The position numbers and the translations under genes are program-made. 64,000 nt of DNA, from the NCBI GenBank assembly GCA_002110485.1, contig MOWL01000067.1, forward strand, positions 3,472,001-3,536,000. The letters run 5' to 3'. The first letter of the stretch is position 1. Every line of letters starts with the position of its first letter. Under the pieces are notes generated by a model, which saw nothing but the letters and a program-made list of their open reading frames with translations, did no database searches and was not told where the DNA came from. Source of the DNA: Emergomyces orientalis. Lineage: Eukaryota > Ascomycota > Eurotiomycetes > Onygenales > Ajellomycetaceae. Positions 36,205 to 48,141 of this stretch are shown here, one piece after another.

Positions 36205-37407
36205 TATACTGGTCAAAAGGTAGTCATACCAAGGCAAGCTTTCTCGTTTCAGTAAGCAACCAAGAGAGCGGCTACGTTAGATTGTCGAGATAAAAGGCTC
36301 GGGGACAACGATTCGAGTGACGTTCAGACGGGCGTATCAATGACTGGAAGCCCAAGGCAAGCGGCAAAGTCGAGTCAGGGATCCACCTTGGCTGGGGTGA
36401 TGAGCAGTGGTGTGATGACAGGGAGTGGAGGGAGACAAGACGACAAGACAAAGAGTTAGGCGTATTATTATGGGTGTCCTATAGACAAGAAGCAGAAGAA
36501 GAGGGAGAAGAGGAAGAGGGAATGTTGGCACGCGAGAGAAAATAAACCGAGTTAGATATATAGGCCGGTTGATGAGAATAAGCTGGCGGTGATATGGTGG
36601 AAGTTGATCGGTAGTTATTGTTTAGAAGAGGAGGGTGGAAGAAGACGAAGACGACAACGAAGAAGAAGAAAAGGCTGTTGGGGTAAATCCGAGTGTCGAC
36701 TCAACTTGTTGGTGACAGGCAGCGGCTGGTTTAGTTCACGATTGCGGCGGTGCTAGCCAGCAGTCTGCATAGTTATGATTTTGCTAGGCTGCTCAAGAAT
36801 AGATACTAGTATGATATAATATATAATATATTCATTTAAGAACTATTAAATTAAATAAAACCCCCAAGCCATACACCTTTTTTAACAGGCTGTATTTATT
36901 TATTCATATAGATACGGTATGACCTGGGCTTCGACAACATTGACGAAGTATAGGTAGGATACAGTATTGCGCGGATTAGATCTCTAACCACCAGCAAACA
37001 TATGCAGGACATGACACGCTGGGCAGCAAGGATGAAGTGGCAGCCTTCTGTGTCAGTCGATGGAATTCCACGGGATATGCAAAGGGGACGAACAGTGGTC
37101 TAACTAAAGAGTTGTTGCCATTGATGCCTTGCCCTGGATTATGGCGGGTTGGGGCAGACACAACACAATGACTGGATGGCAGGGCCCGATCTGCAAACGA
37201 TGGGGTGGTGTTCATGTTCCCGGAGATATAAATAAATCTCTGTGATAATTAACCCGCTGATACATATATCTCTCTGCATGGATGGTGATACCAGAGGCTG
37301 GGCTATCTATATTGGGTGTAGCTGCTAAAGGTAGATTAAATACCTGGGCATATAGAGAGAGTAAACTCAATTCTCATTGCCCACAGTCTGTCTCCTCAGT
37401 CCTCTTA

Positions 37408-37431
37408 TCTCTCTCTCTCTCTCTCTCTCTC
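37408..37431. repeat. (CT)n tract flanked by duplicated CTCCTCAGTCCT
   Basis: About twelve CT units about 400 bases before the RPT2 start codon. The 12-mer CTCCTCAGTCCT occurs once before and once at the end of the tract (near 37392 and 37429), a local direct duplication. CT tracts are common fungal core-promoter elements. Confidence 0.8.
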
Positions 37432-37838
37432 CTCAGTCCTGTCCTGCTCGGCCATTTCCTTCCTTTCCTCTGCGTCGGAAACAGGGCCCAGACTCCACTT
37501 GGAAACAGGCTGCGATGTCATGTGATATAAAGTCGCTTGGCAGCCTTGAGGCTGACTAAAGTACTTAGCTCGACAGCTGCGTAACTAACTGAAAGGAGAC
37601 ATCGGGAGGAAACCTTGGAAAGGAAGACAGCTAAACAACCACAACTCTTGTCTGCCTCTCAACCCTCCTCCTATCTTCATTTAGCTGCTCATCCCAGCTT
37701 GGATCTTCGGAGGCTAAATCAGGAATTTAAATTTCCTCATCTATTCTCAGTCATCACGTTTCTTTGCCCTCCCAAGGATACAGCAAGAACTGAACCACGC
37801 TTGGCCGCGTTCCCTTCGCTCCCCCAAAGCTTGCCACA

Positions 37839-39535
37839 ATGGTATGTTTTATGTTTTGCCTGTCCTCGTCATTGCATAACTCTACTATCTGTCTATGTTT
37901 CCTAGTACTAACGTGGGGGGTATACAGGGAAATCAACAATCAAATATGGGTGGCGGTGGCCCTGGTGATGGGAAGGACGAAAAGGACAAGAAAGTAAGCT
38001 TCGTACCATTTATTAAACCCTTCTCCCAACTCTTTTCGCGCACGACCTATCTACAATCACTGTCTCATTATTATTTAATACTAACACCGCCGCAGAAGGA
38101 TAAGCCAAAGTATGAGCCTCCCCCACAGCCCACCACCAGAATCGGCCGGAAGAAGCGCAAGCAGGCCGGCCCCAACGCCTCCGCAAAGCTCCCAGCCATC
38201 TACCCAACTTCCCGCTGCAAACTGAAGTATCTCCGCATGCAACGCATCCACGACCACCTGTTACTCGAAGAGGAATATGTAGAGAACCAAGAGCGCATCC
38301 GCAAGACAAAAGCTCAAGCTACCTCATCCCCCGCGACCAGCGGTGACCTCGAGTCCCTAGATCGAAATGCAGATGAACGAGGCCGTGTCGATGACATGCG
38401 AGGGAGCCCCATGGGCGTTGGTAACCTGGAAGAGATGATCGATGACGACCACGCCATCGTCTCCAGCGCGACTGGGCCTGAGTATTACGTCTCCATCATG
38501 TCCTTTGTCGACAAGGACCTCCTGGAACCTGGCGCGAGTATCCTACTGCATCACAAATCAGTCTCTGTCGTCGGGGTTTTAACGGACGATGCAGACCCGC
38601 TGGTCTCCGTCATGAAACTGGACAAGGCACCCACAGAATCCTACGCGGATATTGGTGGGCTAGAGTCCCAGATCCAAGAAGTTCGAGAAGCCGTTGAGTT
38701 ACCGCTGCTACATCCAGAACTATACGAAGAAATGGGCATTAAACCACCCAAGGGTGTCATTCTCTACGGAGGCCCGGGGACAGGGAAGACATTGCTAGCA
38801 AAAGCCGTCGCGAATCAGACAAGCGCTACATTCCTACGAATTGTTGGAAGCGAATTGATACAGAAATACCTCGGCGACGGGCCACGATTAGTACGCCAGA
38901 TCTTCCAAGTGGCAGCCGAACATGCCCCGGCCATCGTCTTCATCGATGAAATCGACGCTATCGGTACGAAACGATACGAGTCGACGTCAGGCGGTGAACG
39001 AGAGGTCCAACGAACCATGTTAGAACTTCTCAATCAGCTCGATGGCTTCGATGACCGTGGCGATGTCAAGGTCATCATGGCCACGAATAAGATCGAAACG
39101 CTTGACCCTGCACTGATCCGTCCTGGTCGTATTGATCGTAAGATCCTCTTTGAGAATCCTGATCGTAAGTTTTTATTTTAAGCTCTGCTTTCCTCCCCTC
39201 TCTAACCCCTCCCTCCCTTCCCCCGTATAAATATAACCATATATATAACCAAATTTACTAACGCAAAACCGTCCACAAACACAGAAAACACTAAGAAAAA
39301 GATCTTCACCCTACACACCTCCAAAATGTCCCTGAGCGATGACGTGGACCTGGACGAGTTCATCAACCAAAAGGATGACCTGTCCGGCGCTGATATCAAG
39401 GCCATATGCTCCGAGGCGGGCCTGATGGCGCTGCGCGAGCGGCGGATGCGGGTGCAGATGGCTGATTTCCGCGCTGCGAGGGAAAGGGTTATGAAGACGA
39501 AGAGTGAAGGGGAGCCAGAGGGGTTGTATTTGTAG
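37839..39535 (+). CDS. RPT2: 26S proteasome regulatory ATPase Rpt2
   Basis: Four coding exons: 37839-37841, 37928-37993, 38096-39164 and 39285-39535, giving 462 aa. The first coding exon is the ATG alone: ATG|GTATGT with acceptor TACAG, then GGA AAT CAA. The mature N-terminus is therefore MGNQQSN, a good N-myristoylation signal, which is a known property of Rpt2. A long ATG in the same frame at 37895 lies inside this intron and is not the start. The AAA+ core has Walker A GGPGTGKT (248-255), Walker B FIDEIDAIG (from about 305) and ALIRPGRIDR arginine finger region. The C-terminus is GLYL, a HbYX-type tail that docks into the 20S alpha ring. All expected elements are intact. Confidence 0.96.
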
Positions 39536-39960
39536 GCTTTTTTCTTCCTTTTTGTAATAGTGTGTTTGTTTTCTAGGGGTGCGATTTTTGTTTGTTGATG
39601 TGGTGGTGGTGGTGGTTTCTTTTTTAATATTTTGTCTCGTCAATTCTATAACCACTGGCAATGGGCAAGAGAGGAATGAAACTGGAAAAGGAAATACTTT
39701 CGTGATTCCCCCATTTATTTAACTTTTTTATTCAATTCGTTTTATAGAAAGAGACAGAGACTTGGTGTTAAGAAAGGGAAAACAATATTCTTTTTCTAAT
39801 TACTGTTTATGTCTTTCTTATTTCATTCCTGTGACCATGTCTTGAAACTGACTGGGGGTGTGGGTAAGTTCCCAGTCCTTCATAAAGAAACCCCCCTCCG
39901 TCCCCTTTCTCAGAGGGTTAAAATAATAAAATAAAAGCGTAACCATCCACCAGGTCTGTA

Positions 39961-39990
39961 CCAGCAGCGCCCCAGCAGCGCCCCAGCAAT
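39961..39990. repeat. Short tandem repeat, CCAGCAGCGCC unit
   Basis: Two near-perfect copies of an 11-12 base GC-rich unit in an AT-rich spacer. Confidence 0.75.
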
Positions 39991-40626
39991 CGCCCACCCG
40001 CCTGCTCCCTTCTTTCCCAGCGTTTAGTTGGTAATTCTAACCGTATTCGAACCCTCCATCCATAAAGTACAGTCTCTTGATCATGGTGAGGGATGTGGAA
40101 TATTTTTAAACAATGGAAACAAACCACTACCCAATCACCACATGAGTGCCTTTCTTCTTTTCTTACTTTCTTTAATTTTCACTTTATCCAATAAAGAGAG
40201 CGGAACCGCATGGCACTGCATGCCCTTTTTTTTTTTCTTTTTTCTTCCAACTTTTTATCTCCTTCCTTTTGGAGATCAAGATGGTTTTTTGGGGCCTCCG
40301 AAACCGAAGGAGGAGGAAACAAGGCCCACCAAACCAAACCTCTCCCCGGGAGCTGCGCTTCATATTTTCTTGTCATCCTTTCTTGGTTTTTGACCGTTAT
40401 GTAATTCTGAAGACAGGGGGTAGGAGGATGTCAAGCAGCCAGAGGAGGTAGGGCCAGGCCGCCCGGTGCCGGGGGGAGGCGGTAATGGGCCTATATATAT
40501 ATAGCCTGGAAGAGGTGTATCTGGTTGGGAAATCGCAAACCAACATGAGCTGAGAGAGAAATAGCTCATGGCACGGTAAGGTGATTCCAAGTATCTGCGG
40601 GGCCTACCTTTCACGTAGGGAAGGGT

Positions 40627-40637
40627 GGGGGGGGGGG
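40627..40637. repeat. G11 homopolymer
   Basis: Eleven consecutive G residues. Such runs are prone to sequencing length error. Confidence 0.85.
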
Positions 40638-42465
40638 TGAAAGTTAAGACTGAGCAAACAGAGAGAAAAAGCTAGCCTCGTGAAAGAGATCAGATAATGC
40701 CAGATTTCAAAATGGGCAATTAGCTGGTGGACAATGCAGTTTTGACCCACGGCATCACGCACACCGATATGGATGGTCTCTTGTGCTTCCAGCCAGTAGG
40801 TGGTTTGAGTCGCCCAACGGGAACATCAAGGGCAAAAGGACAAGTGCAAATTCTGTTCTCCTTGTTGACCAGGGGGATGAAATACCGGTGGCATCGAGTT
40901 CGTAATCCCGCTTTTGCTTGTATCAACATATAGGTCTTTTCTTTTTGGGGATGGGTTTCCGCATCGCTCATGCCAGTGGTGTTCGACGCTGGTGGGGGAT
41001 TTCCAACAACTGACATGTCAGATAATGATATTGATCTGATGGGAGTATTGGAATCGGCATGTTTTTGAATCCGTAACAATGGCCCAATTGCGAATGCTGA
41101 GTTAACACGTTAAGATATCAATCCAGATCGGGCAATCGGTAGAGCACGGATAATGTCAAAGGCATTGATCAGTGTTTAGATCAGCCACGAACAAAGCCTT
41201 TAAATAAAAACGAATAATGTGTTGGTGCATTCAGAGTGCAACAGCCATGATTTCCGAACTTGAAAACCCTTCATGATATCCAGATACCATGCAATATCTG
41301 ATGTACCAGGGACCGGGGTTAAGCATTCAGTCTTTTGTTTTTGATTCTTTTCTCTCTCTTGTTCCAATAATGGCTGTCATGCAATCAGCTTGCAGACAGT
41401 TTTTGAAATGGTGGTGTTTGGGTAGCTTTCTACATGCTAAGATCGAAGTTATGATGCCGAAATGTAAGATCTAAGTCGGCCTCGGCCCGCCGCTCTGTTT
41501 TCTGTTTTTAGTCCCCTGGTGAGTTACGAGTAAAAACACGAGGACTGGATGTGCTGGGGATATTATGCGGGGAATCAATCGATTCCCCTTTTTCTTGCCT
41601 GTCAATGGCTGGATTTCCTGCCATTTTTACCCCTAAACCTAAGGTGGGCTAGGGAGTCCCATGAGCTCACGACGCTAATATTTCCCCCACACAAATTGCC
41701 GGCTCCTCGGCTGCGGTTCTTGATAGCTTCTCTCCAACCAAGGCCCCATTGGCTTTGCCTTCCTTTCCCTCGGGCTTCTGTTCAGTTTCAGATCAGTTGT
41801 AATTTCGTCGAATTTGATGCATGAAAGCCACAGTCGAGATGTCCCCGCTCGTTTTTTCCCTTTCTTGCCGTGCTGCCATTGGACCAAATGGGGAACCAAT
41901 GGCACCCGGCTTTATAGCACGCCTCTTGCGAGATTGGGGTGCCCTCCGCGGTTTGTCTGGATGCCGTTAACACTTGGATGCACAGTGGGACAGTGGGTCA
42001 TTGACATGTAGCGCACGCAGAGATTCTGTATGGTTTGGCCACTCGTCCCAGTTCGTTATCATTGCCCTCCTTCGGGACATGCTAGCATCCAATAAATAGT
42101 TAAAGTGGTACTTCCTCTCGTCTCGAGCCTTTCCTTGCACCTGGAATTATTGCATGGTTACTCCCCCGCTCCAGAAAACTGTTCATTTTTATCTTGATGT
42201 TTAGGACAGTTCGTTGTGCCATTTTGTCATAAACTCGCCTGGCTTTGTTTCCCTAACCTTCGGTCCTAAATACCCTTTGTTGCTATAGTACAGCTGTCAA
42301 ATTCGGAATTGCAGAGCTCGGCGCTTACCAGAGACTCTTTTCTTGGGCTATTAACTTATCTCCTTGATTTCTGGGGAGCTTCCTTTCTATCTCTCTGTTG
42401 GTTCTCTCATACCGGACATCAAGAAGAATATAAACCTCCTCTGGTTTCTCACAAGACTCGCAAAC

Positions 42466-44554
42466 ATGGAATATTTCAAGCCAGAGCAATACCTAGAGTT
42501 GCCATCCAGAGATATACTCTCTTGGATTTTCGACAGTCCTTCCTATGATCAAGATAGGCCGGTGAGCTGGGCTACGTCCTCCTATATTGCAATGACTGCC
42601 AATTGCTTTTGTCTGCATTGATAACGGCGATTAAGCTCCGAGGCGAAAAGCTAACCCAACCCGTGATACATTTCCTCTAGGTCTACATAGACGTTAGAGA
42701 TCCCTCTAACTCGATTTCATGCAATCAAGCTAGAAAGATTATCCGCCAGCTCATTGCTGGACTGAGGGCTGCCGGATTCAAGAAGGGTGATTGCCTCAAT
42801 ATCCATTCCTTCAATGATGTATGTGGTTTATCTCCCCTCAAGGCCCCAAATTACAGTCCTGGCAAGTGCACTAGAACCAAAAAGGAGGAGAAAAAAAATT
42901 TAAATAAATACCAGGAATATTAAATTTATACGCCAATGCTAACAGCTACATTAGATCTATTATTCCATGATTTTTCTTGCCGCAATCGGCGCAGGTGGTG
43001 TTTTCGCGGGTACCAATCCGGGCTACACCCAATTCGAACTTGCCCATCATATCAAGACGGCGAAGGTATCTTTCTTGATCTCAGAACCAGAAATCTTAGA
43101 CAATCTTGTTGCAGCAGCAAAAGACAACAATATCCCAACCTCAAACATCTGGGTATTCAATACTCAAGGTCGACCCTTACCGCCCGGTCAGAAATCATGG
43201 ACTGAGCTTCTCAAGCACGGCGAGGAGGATTGGGTTCGTTTTGATGACCTGGAAACCTGCAAAACCACCACAGCTGCCCGGCTTTTCAGCAGTGGGACAA
43301 CGGGCCTACCGAAAGCAGCAGTTATTAGCCATCTGAATTTGATCGGGCAGCATACTGTCGTGAATGAAAAAAGGCCGGTTGACTATCAGGTATGTTATTA
43401 CCCAACCTATCGCAAGGACTGGAGACAAAATCCCTCCGGTGATGAATTCGTAGAAATGGCATATGTATGTATATCTAACACTTGTATAGATTTCCCGTGT
43501 CGTAGCAGTTCCATGTTTCCATGCCGCAGCTGTGCCATCAACTCACGTCAGCGCTCTCAAGGGTGGCCATACACTGTATATCATGCGTCGCTTTGAACTG
43601 CTACCATTCCTGGAAGCAATCGATAAATACAACGTCACGGATGTCTCCACGGTTCCCCCAATGGCTGTCGCCATCGTGAAATCGCCTTATGCCAAAAAGT
43701 CGTACTTGAAAAGGACAAGGAACGGCTCCGTTGGTGCTGCCCCGCTGGACAAGGGTGTCCAGGCTGCCTTTAGATCTATTATGGGTCCTGGTGCGAGTTA
43801 TACGCAGGTCTGGGGTATGACTGAGACGACTTGCATTGCGACCATGTTCAACTACCCGGAAAACGACGAGACCGGATCTGTGGGGCGGCCAGTGGCATCG
43901 CTTGAGATGAAGTGGGTTTTCGATCCCTCCTCAGCCCTTCTTTCTCCCTTATTATTGTTCTAATTTTTCGGTTTGCTAATGATATTATCTAGATTAATTG
44001 ACAACGACGGGAAAAATATCTCTGCCTACGGCGTGCGCGGCGAAATCTGCGTACGCGGCCCCACGGTTATCAAGGGCTATTTCGAAAACCCTGCCGCAAA
44101 TGCCGAATCCTTCGACGGTGATTGGTTCAAGACCGGTGACATCGGCTATTGCGACGAGAAGACGAAGAAATGGTATATCGTCGACCGCAAGAAAGAGTTG
44201 ATTAAAGTCCGTGGGTTCCAAGTTGCGCCTCCAGAACTTGAAGCGGTGCTACTCTCGCACCCGCTGATCATGGATGCCGCTGTCATTGGCGTGTCGTTTA
44301 AAGGGGATGAAAAGGAGAAGATTGAACACCCGCGTGCTTATGTGGTACGCCAGCATGTTCCAGCCAGTCAAAAGTTGACGGAGAAGGAGCTGCAGGAATT
44401 TACGGCGGCAAAGCTGGCCAAGTATAAGTATTTGAGTGGTGGTGTAAAATTCGTAGACGCGATTCCGAAGAATGCTAGTGGGAAGATTTTGAAGAGATTG
44501 CTCCGGGAAGAGGCGAAGAAGGAGATTGAGCAGGGGTTGGTTGCGAAGTTGTGA
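42466..44554 (+). CDS. 4-coumarate-CoA-ligase-like acyl-CoA synthetase with PTS1
   Basis: Five exons: 42466-42561, 42681-42818, 42955-43389, 43490-43911 and 43993-44554, giving 550 aa. All junctions are GT-AG and phase-consistent. The adenylate-forming landmarks are in order: the P-loop SSGTTGLPKAA (about residue 190), GMTETTC, GEICVRGP, KTGDIGYCDE, DRKKELIKVRGFQVAPPELE, and the C-terminal catalytic lysine in NASGKILKR (K528). It should activate a carboxylic acid with ATP and transfer it to CoA. The final residues are AKL, a canonical type-1 peroxisomal targeting signal. The substrate (fatty, phenylpropanoid or other aromatic acid) cannot be assigned. The start at 42466 is the first ATG in frame beside a good leader and gives the family-like EYFKPEQYLELPSRD. 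Confidence 0.9.
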
Positions 44555-45047
44555 TTTAAGGAAAGGCTGGGAGGGTGGTGTTCTTGCGTGTGTTCTTTCC
44601 CGGCTATTGCTGGCAAGTGTAAATTTGATATATCGAATTTGGTTCACTTGGTTTGCTTTCCATAGAATTCCAGAAATTTTATTGGGAGCATTAGAAACAG
44701 CCCAACGTTTCCTTAAAGTTTCTAGTTTTCACTCTTCCCGCAGCTCCCTTTCGCAAAATACGTGCACCACTTTATAGAGCCCCCCTTCTCTAAAAATGAG
44801 CCACTAACGTTCCTATTACTCCAGTGCAGGATACAGAGGCGCAACATTTCTCCTATTCAAACAGAATACGAAGCATGTTCTCTTCGTAAACACCTTCCTT
44901 GTGCCCATAACACACGCTATTCCCCCGAGAAGTGAAATAATACGGTACGAATATTGGTCCTAATCCAAGTATATCGGTATCGTTTTCACGCCAGGGAGCT
45001 TTGGCGTATAGTAAGGAGTAATGTGAGGTAATACAGAATCGAGTTGA
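44555..45047. other. Spacer between ligase and decayed ankyrin gene
   Basis: No gene seen. Probably holds the 3' end of the ligase transcript. Confidence 0.5.
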
Positions 45048-48000
45048 TCAAAGAATCGCTGTACACACAGAAATATCGCCTTCAAAAGCAGATTCCCACA
45101 AATCGTATTCCTCCATGAACCTTTGAAGTTCACAGTAAATTTCTTCCTCCTCTTCCTCTATTTCCAAACGGTCTTCTTCAGGGAATAACTAAACCTTGTC
45201 CCACACCAGATAGATACACGTATGGGTTAATCCAAGTCGGTTGAAAACTTCGCCAAAAACTAGATGGCGCCAAAGTTTTTTTGACGTAGTATTGGTCTCA
45301 TCTAAGAAACTGACCATGGATTCGAAAGGCGTTTTTTGAGGTGGAAATTCTTGTTCCGTCTCAAAATAACCGTGACTGGGCTACACCCTTCCGGTGAACA
45401 AAGGCATGAGCATTTCACTGCCCTCGAGCCTTTGAAAGCAGCCTGGAGAAGCTTTCTTTCTTGCTCATTGCATGAGACCTCCTTCATCCAAGCCAGGATG
45501 CGTAGGTTGATGTCCACTAATAAATGGCCTGCAGTTATATTTGAGTACCTGTGGCTCTTTGCAATATCCACGCCGTGCCTTAATAGAAAGGAGATAAGCT
45601 CTGAGCTCGAATAACTGCATGCAAGCATAAGAGGAGTCATTCCGTTTTCGTCGTATTCATCCATTGTTTCGTGGAATCCGGCAGCTAGAAATTTATTTGC
45701 GAGGGTAGCTATGATGTCCCTGGAAGATTGATAGCAATCAAGTCGTGAAAGGAGATGATACGGCATGATTGCCATGGGCTGAGGGCTCCGTGGCCTGAGA
45801 GTTTTCACAAAAGCATCTTGAACGTTGGCGTCGAAAATCAATCGAGAATCATAGAGTTCATCTAGCATCTTTTCACCCTGGGGCTTACCGTTATATCCTA
45901 GGCATTTTAGGTAGTGTAAAATATCTCCAGACAAGAGAATCTCAACCGTCCATCAGCGTCCATCCCTTATTTATCAGCTCCGTGGGCAATTAAGAGCTCC
46001 ACTGCCTCTGGCCAATTTGCCCCAGCAGCAAAATGAAGAGGAGTCCAACGCCTACCTGTGCTCTCATGCGGTTGCATACCCCTTGCAACAAATGCTTTGA
46101 GGTCATCCATCGACCTTCGGAAAATTATATCGCTGATGAACGGGTAACCCGGGTCTAGTAGATGTGATTGTCAGTTTTACTCCAAAGATTTACAGATTAA
46201 GAGTATCCCATTTCGTAGTTTTAACATAGTAACCATCATGCACCCATAATCTTTCATTCTCACATTGAATTGATTCTGGCCAAGAATATATGCACGCAGC
46301 GAAATATAGTAAGGAGATTGCATTGGGATTATTGCAAGATGACCACTCAATGATGGCTTAAGAGACTGGCCGCAAAATTGGGGCTTGCAAACCGGGAGAA
46401 GGATCATTTGAACAGTCCTAACATCTAGTCAGCATGAAATTATATAGTTTGATGAGGCAGAATATATTACTCCATCCTATCGTTAAGGGAATTCGGATCC
46501 ACTCCCATTTCTACCAACGTGGAGATCATCAGAAAACAAAACGTGGAAACACTAGGGTGATACTGCTCGGCCAGCATCTACGCAGCGAACATACATATAA
46601 GCATAGGAACCTTTTCAAGAAACGATTTGCAGAGGCTTACATGTAGCAGAGTGTCCCCATATTTATCCACATCATCAGGAGAGGCACTGCCAGAGTTAAA
46701 TATTTCTAACAGCTTCTTGCGCACGATGGAAACAAGAAGTTGTCGCTTGGAATCGCTAATAGGGAGGCGGGTCTGGGTCTGACAAAACCTCTGTATGAAA
46801 GATTCTAATGGTAGGTTCTTGACTCTTCGCGGGGTTCGCAGAGTACTTCCGATGGACCAGCCTTCTGAGGCAATTTGGATGAAGAAATTGAATTCGAGGA
46901 CCCCAGATAAAAAATGCAAGTTCTGTCGATAACAGACACTTAAGGTAGAACTTCTGTGTTTATGTTGCTTTGTGCAAGATTCGCAACGAGTCGAGCGAGA
47001 CTGCATAATGAGTTTGCTACTTGCAAAATTATAGATTTTAGCCCAGCCCAGTCGCCTGCCCAAGCACGAAAGTGGTCTAGAGCCGGTTAAACATCCCAGA
47101 TGGACTACTGGTGTTTTTTTGAGCATGGTTTGACGCCGCAAATGCCGTTCCACTTCAGTAGTTTTGCCCGACGTTAAGGCTAAGCCTGGGCCTTTGGCAA
47201 GAGGGCTATCGGTATCCCGCTGCGTATGCCGGGGACGCACTGAATACCCCGAAGGAGAAGCACTGAAGGTTTTATACTGCGTGTCGATAGAATTGGCAAG
47301 TTTTCCAACTTCCATTCGCATTTCTTCATTTCATTTCTCTGTTTACATAATTAGAAGACCATTGCCCCATTTTATGGAGTAAAGAACAAACCAAAAGCAG
47401 AACCTCCCGACTGGCTGGGCATTCTGACATAGGCACTGGGTTTAACCAACCAACCTGCTGTCCACCTAGGAGGTTGCCTTGCAGGAGACATGTGTGTAGT
47501 TTTCGTATCTGGGAAGCCGAGCACTCAAGGGTCTCCTCGGTCACCATCTTCTGGAGGATCTGGTCCGTTTTAAGAATACTGGCCCCAATTTGGCCAATGT
47601 TATCGTTCATGGCGGTTATCCCATGTTGAAGTTGGGTTATCTGAAGCAAAGATTCTTGCCCCATATAAACTCCAAGTAAAGTTTTGTATCTTTCCAAATC
47701 GTTCAAAGCTTGGTCGATTTTCTTCAATCTTCCTACTGTCAACAGCTGCTTCCAGGTTCGGCGAATTCCCGTATTATCTAAATTTTGAGTATCGGTTCGA
47801 GCTGTTCATTTAAGACCTGAGCTTGTGCCGTACAACTTTTCCAGATGGTCTCTGCCAAATTATGGGGCGCGTCGACAGCCAGTGCATGTAGGTTTTGTGG
47901 GGGAGAATTTTCCGTCACTGGAGACCAGTTCTGATACAGGTCGCTGCCAGGCAGCTTTGGCAGCGGTCGAGTTTGCGACTTGGAGAAGTTGCTGGACTAG

Positions 48001-48141
48001 GTCAAGAGCCCGTCGAACACACTGTGGAGAATCCGAATACTTTTCGGACACAGACACTACTTGAACAACCATTTTAAACCCAATGTCAATAAACTGCACA
48101 GCTGCTCCGCCAGCTCCGACAAAGGCCAACGCTTCCGCCAT
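45048..48141 (-). pseudogene. Decayed ankyrin-repeat gene with fungal helical N-terminal domain
   Basis: On the minus strand a start at 48141 opens MAEALAFVGAGGAAVQFIDIG, the usual opening of fungal NLR-like and ankyrin proteins. Related sequence then continues in other frames. A +1 shift occurs between about 47.93 and 48.0 kb, before a part reading LAETIWKSCTAQAQVL. A one-base loss follows in an A run near 47790, where ...EPILK must jump frame to reach LDNTGIRRTWKQLL. Plausible introns follow. A Cys/His-rich segment (CESCTKQHKHR) lies near 46980. Ankyrin sequence (RRWTPLHFAAGANWPEAVELL) ends at an in-frame TAA near 45976, and another ankyrin block covers 45934-45302 (DENGMTPLMLACSYSSSELI). 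The tail shifts frame again near 45313 and holds an in-frame TAG before a Glu-rich end at 45048. Intact neighbours argue against general sequence error. Introns cannot explain the tight +1/-1 changes. Confidence 0.68.

Larger units (their letters stand above)
35759..37838. promoter_or_regulatory. Shared divergent promoter region of UBC1 and RPT2
   Basis: A 2.1-kb stretch between the start codons of two ubiquitin-proteasome genes. It holds (AT)n at about 36187-36204, purine-rich tracts at 36.6 kb and a CT repeat at 37408-37431. I found no clean GGTGGCAAA proteasome element. No coding frame is credible, but 5' untranslated exons are likely. Confidence 0.5.
39536..42465. other. 2.9-kb spacer between RPT2 and the acyl-CoA ligase
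   Basis: Contains TGG repeats at 39602-39615, a tandem CCAGCAGCGCC duplication near 39961-39990 and an 11-base G run at 40627-40637. Short frames on both strands carry no recognisable protein. Confidence 0.5.

Noticed and set aside
37828..37841. TTGCCAC core next to the RPT2 ATG as a proteasome (Rpn4/PACE) element
   Set aside because: Only seven of nine bases match and it overlaps the start codon, so it is more likely chance or start context.
37895..37993. ATG at 37895 as RPT2 start
   Set aside because: It lies inside the first intron. The ATG at 37839 with splice to GGA gives the conserved Rpt2 N-terminus.
42364..42465. Earlier in-frame start for the acyl-CoA ligase at 42364
   Set aside because: That frame begins at a non-ATG codon in leader-like sequence. 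The ATG at 42466 begins the family-like N-terminus.
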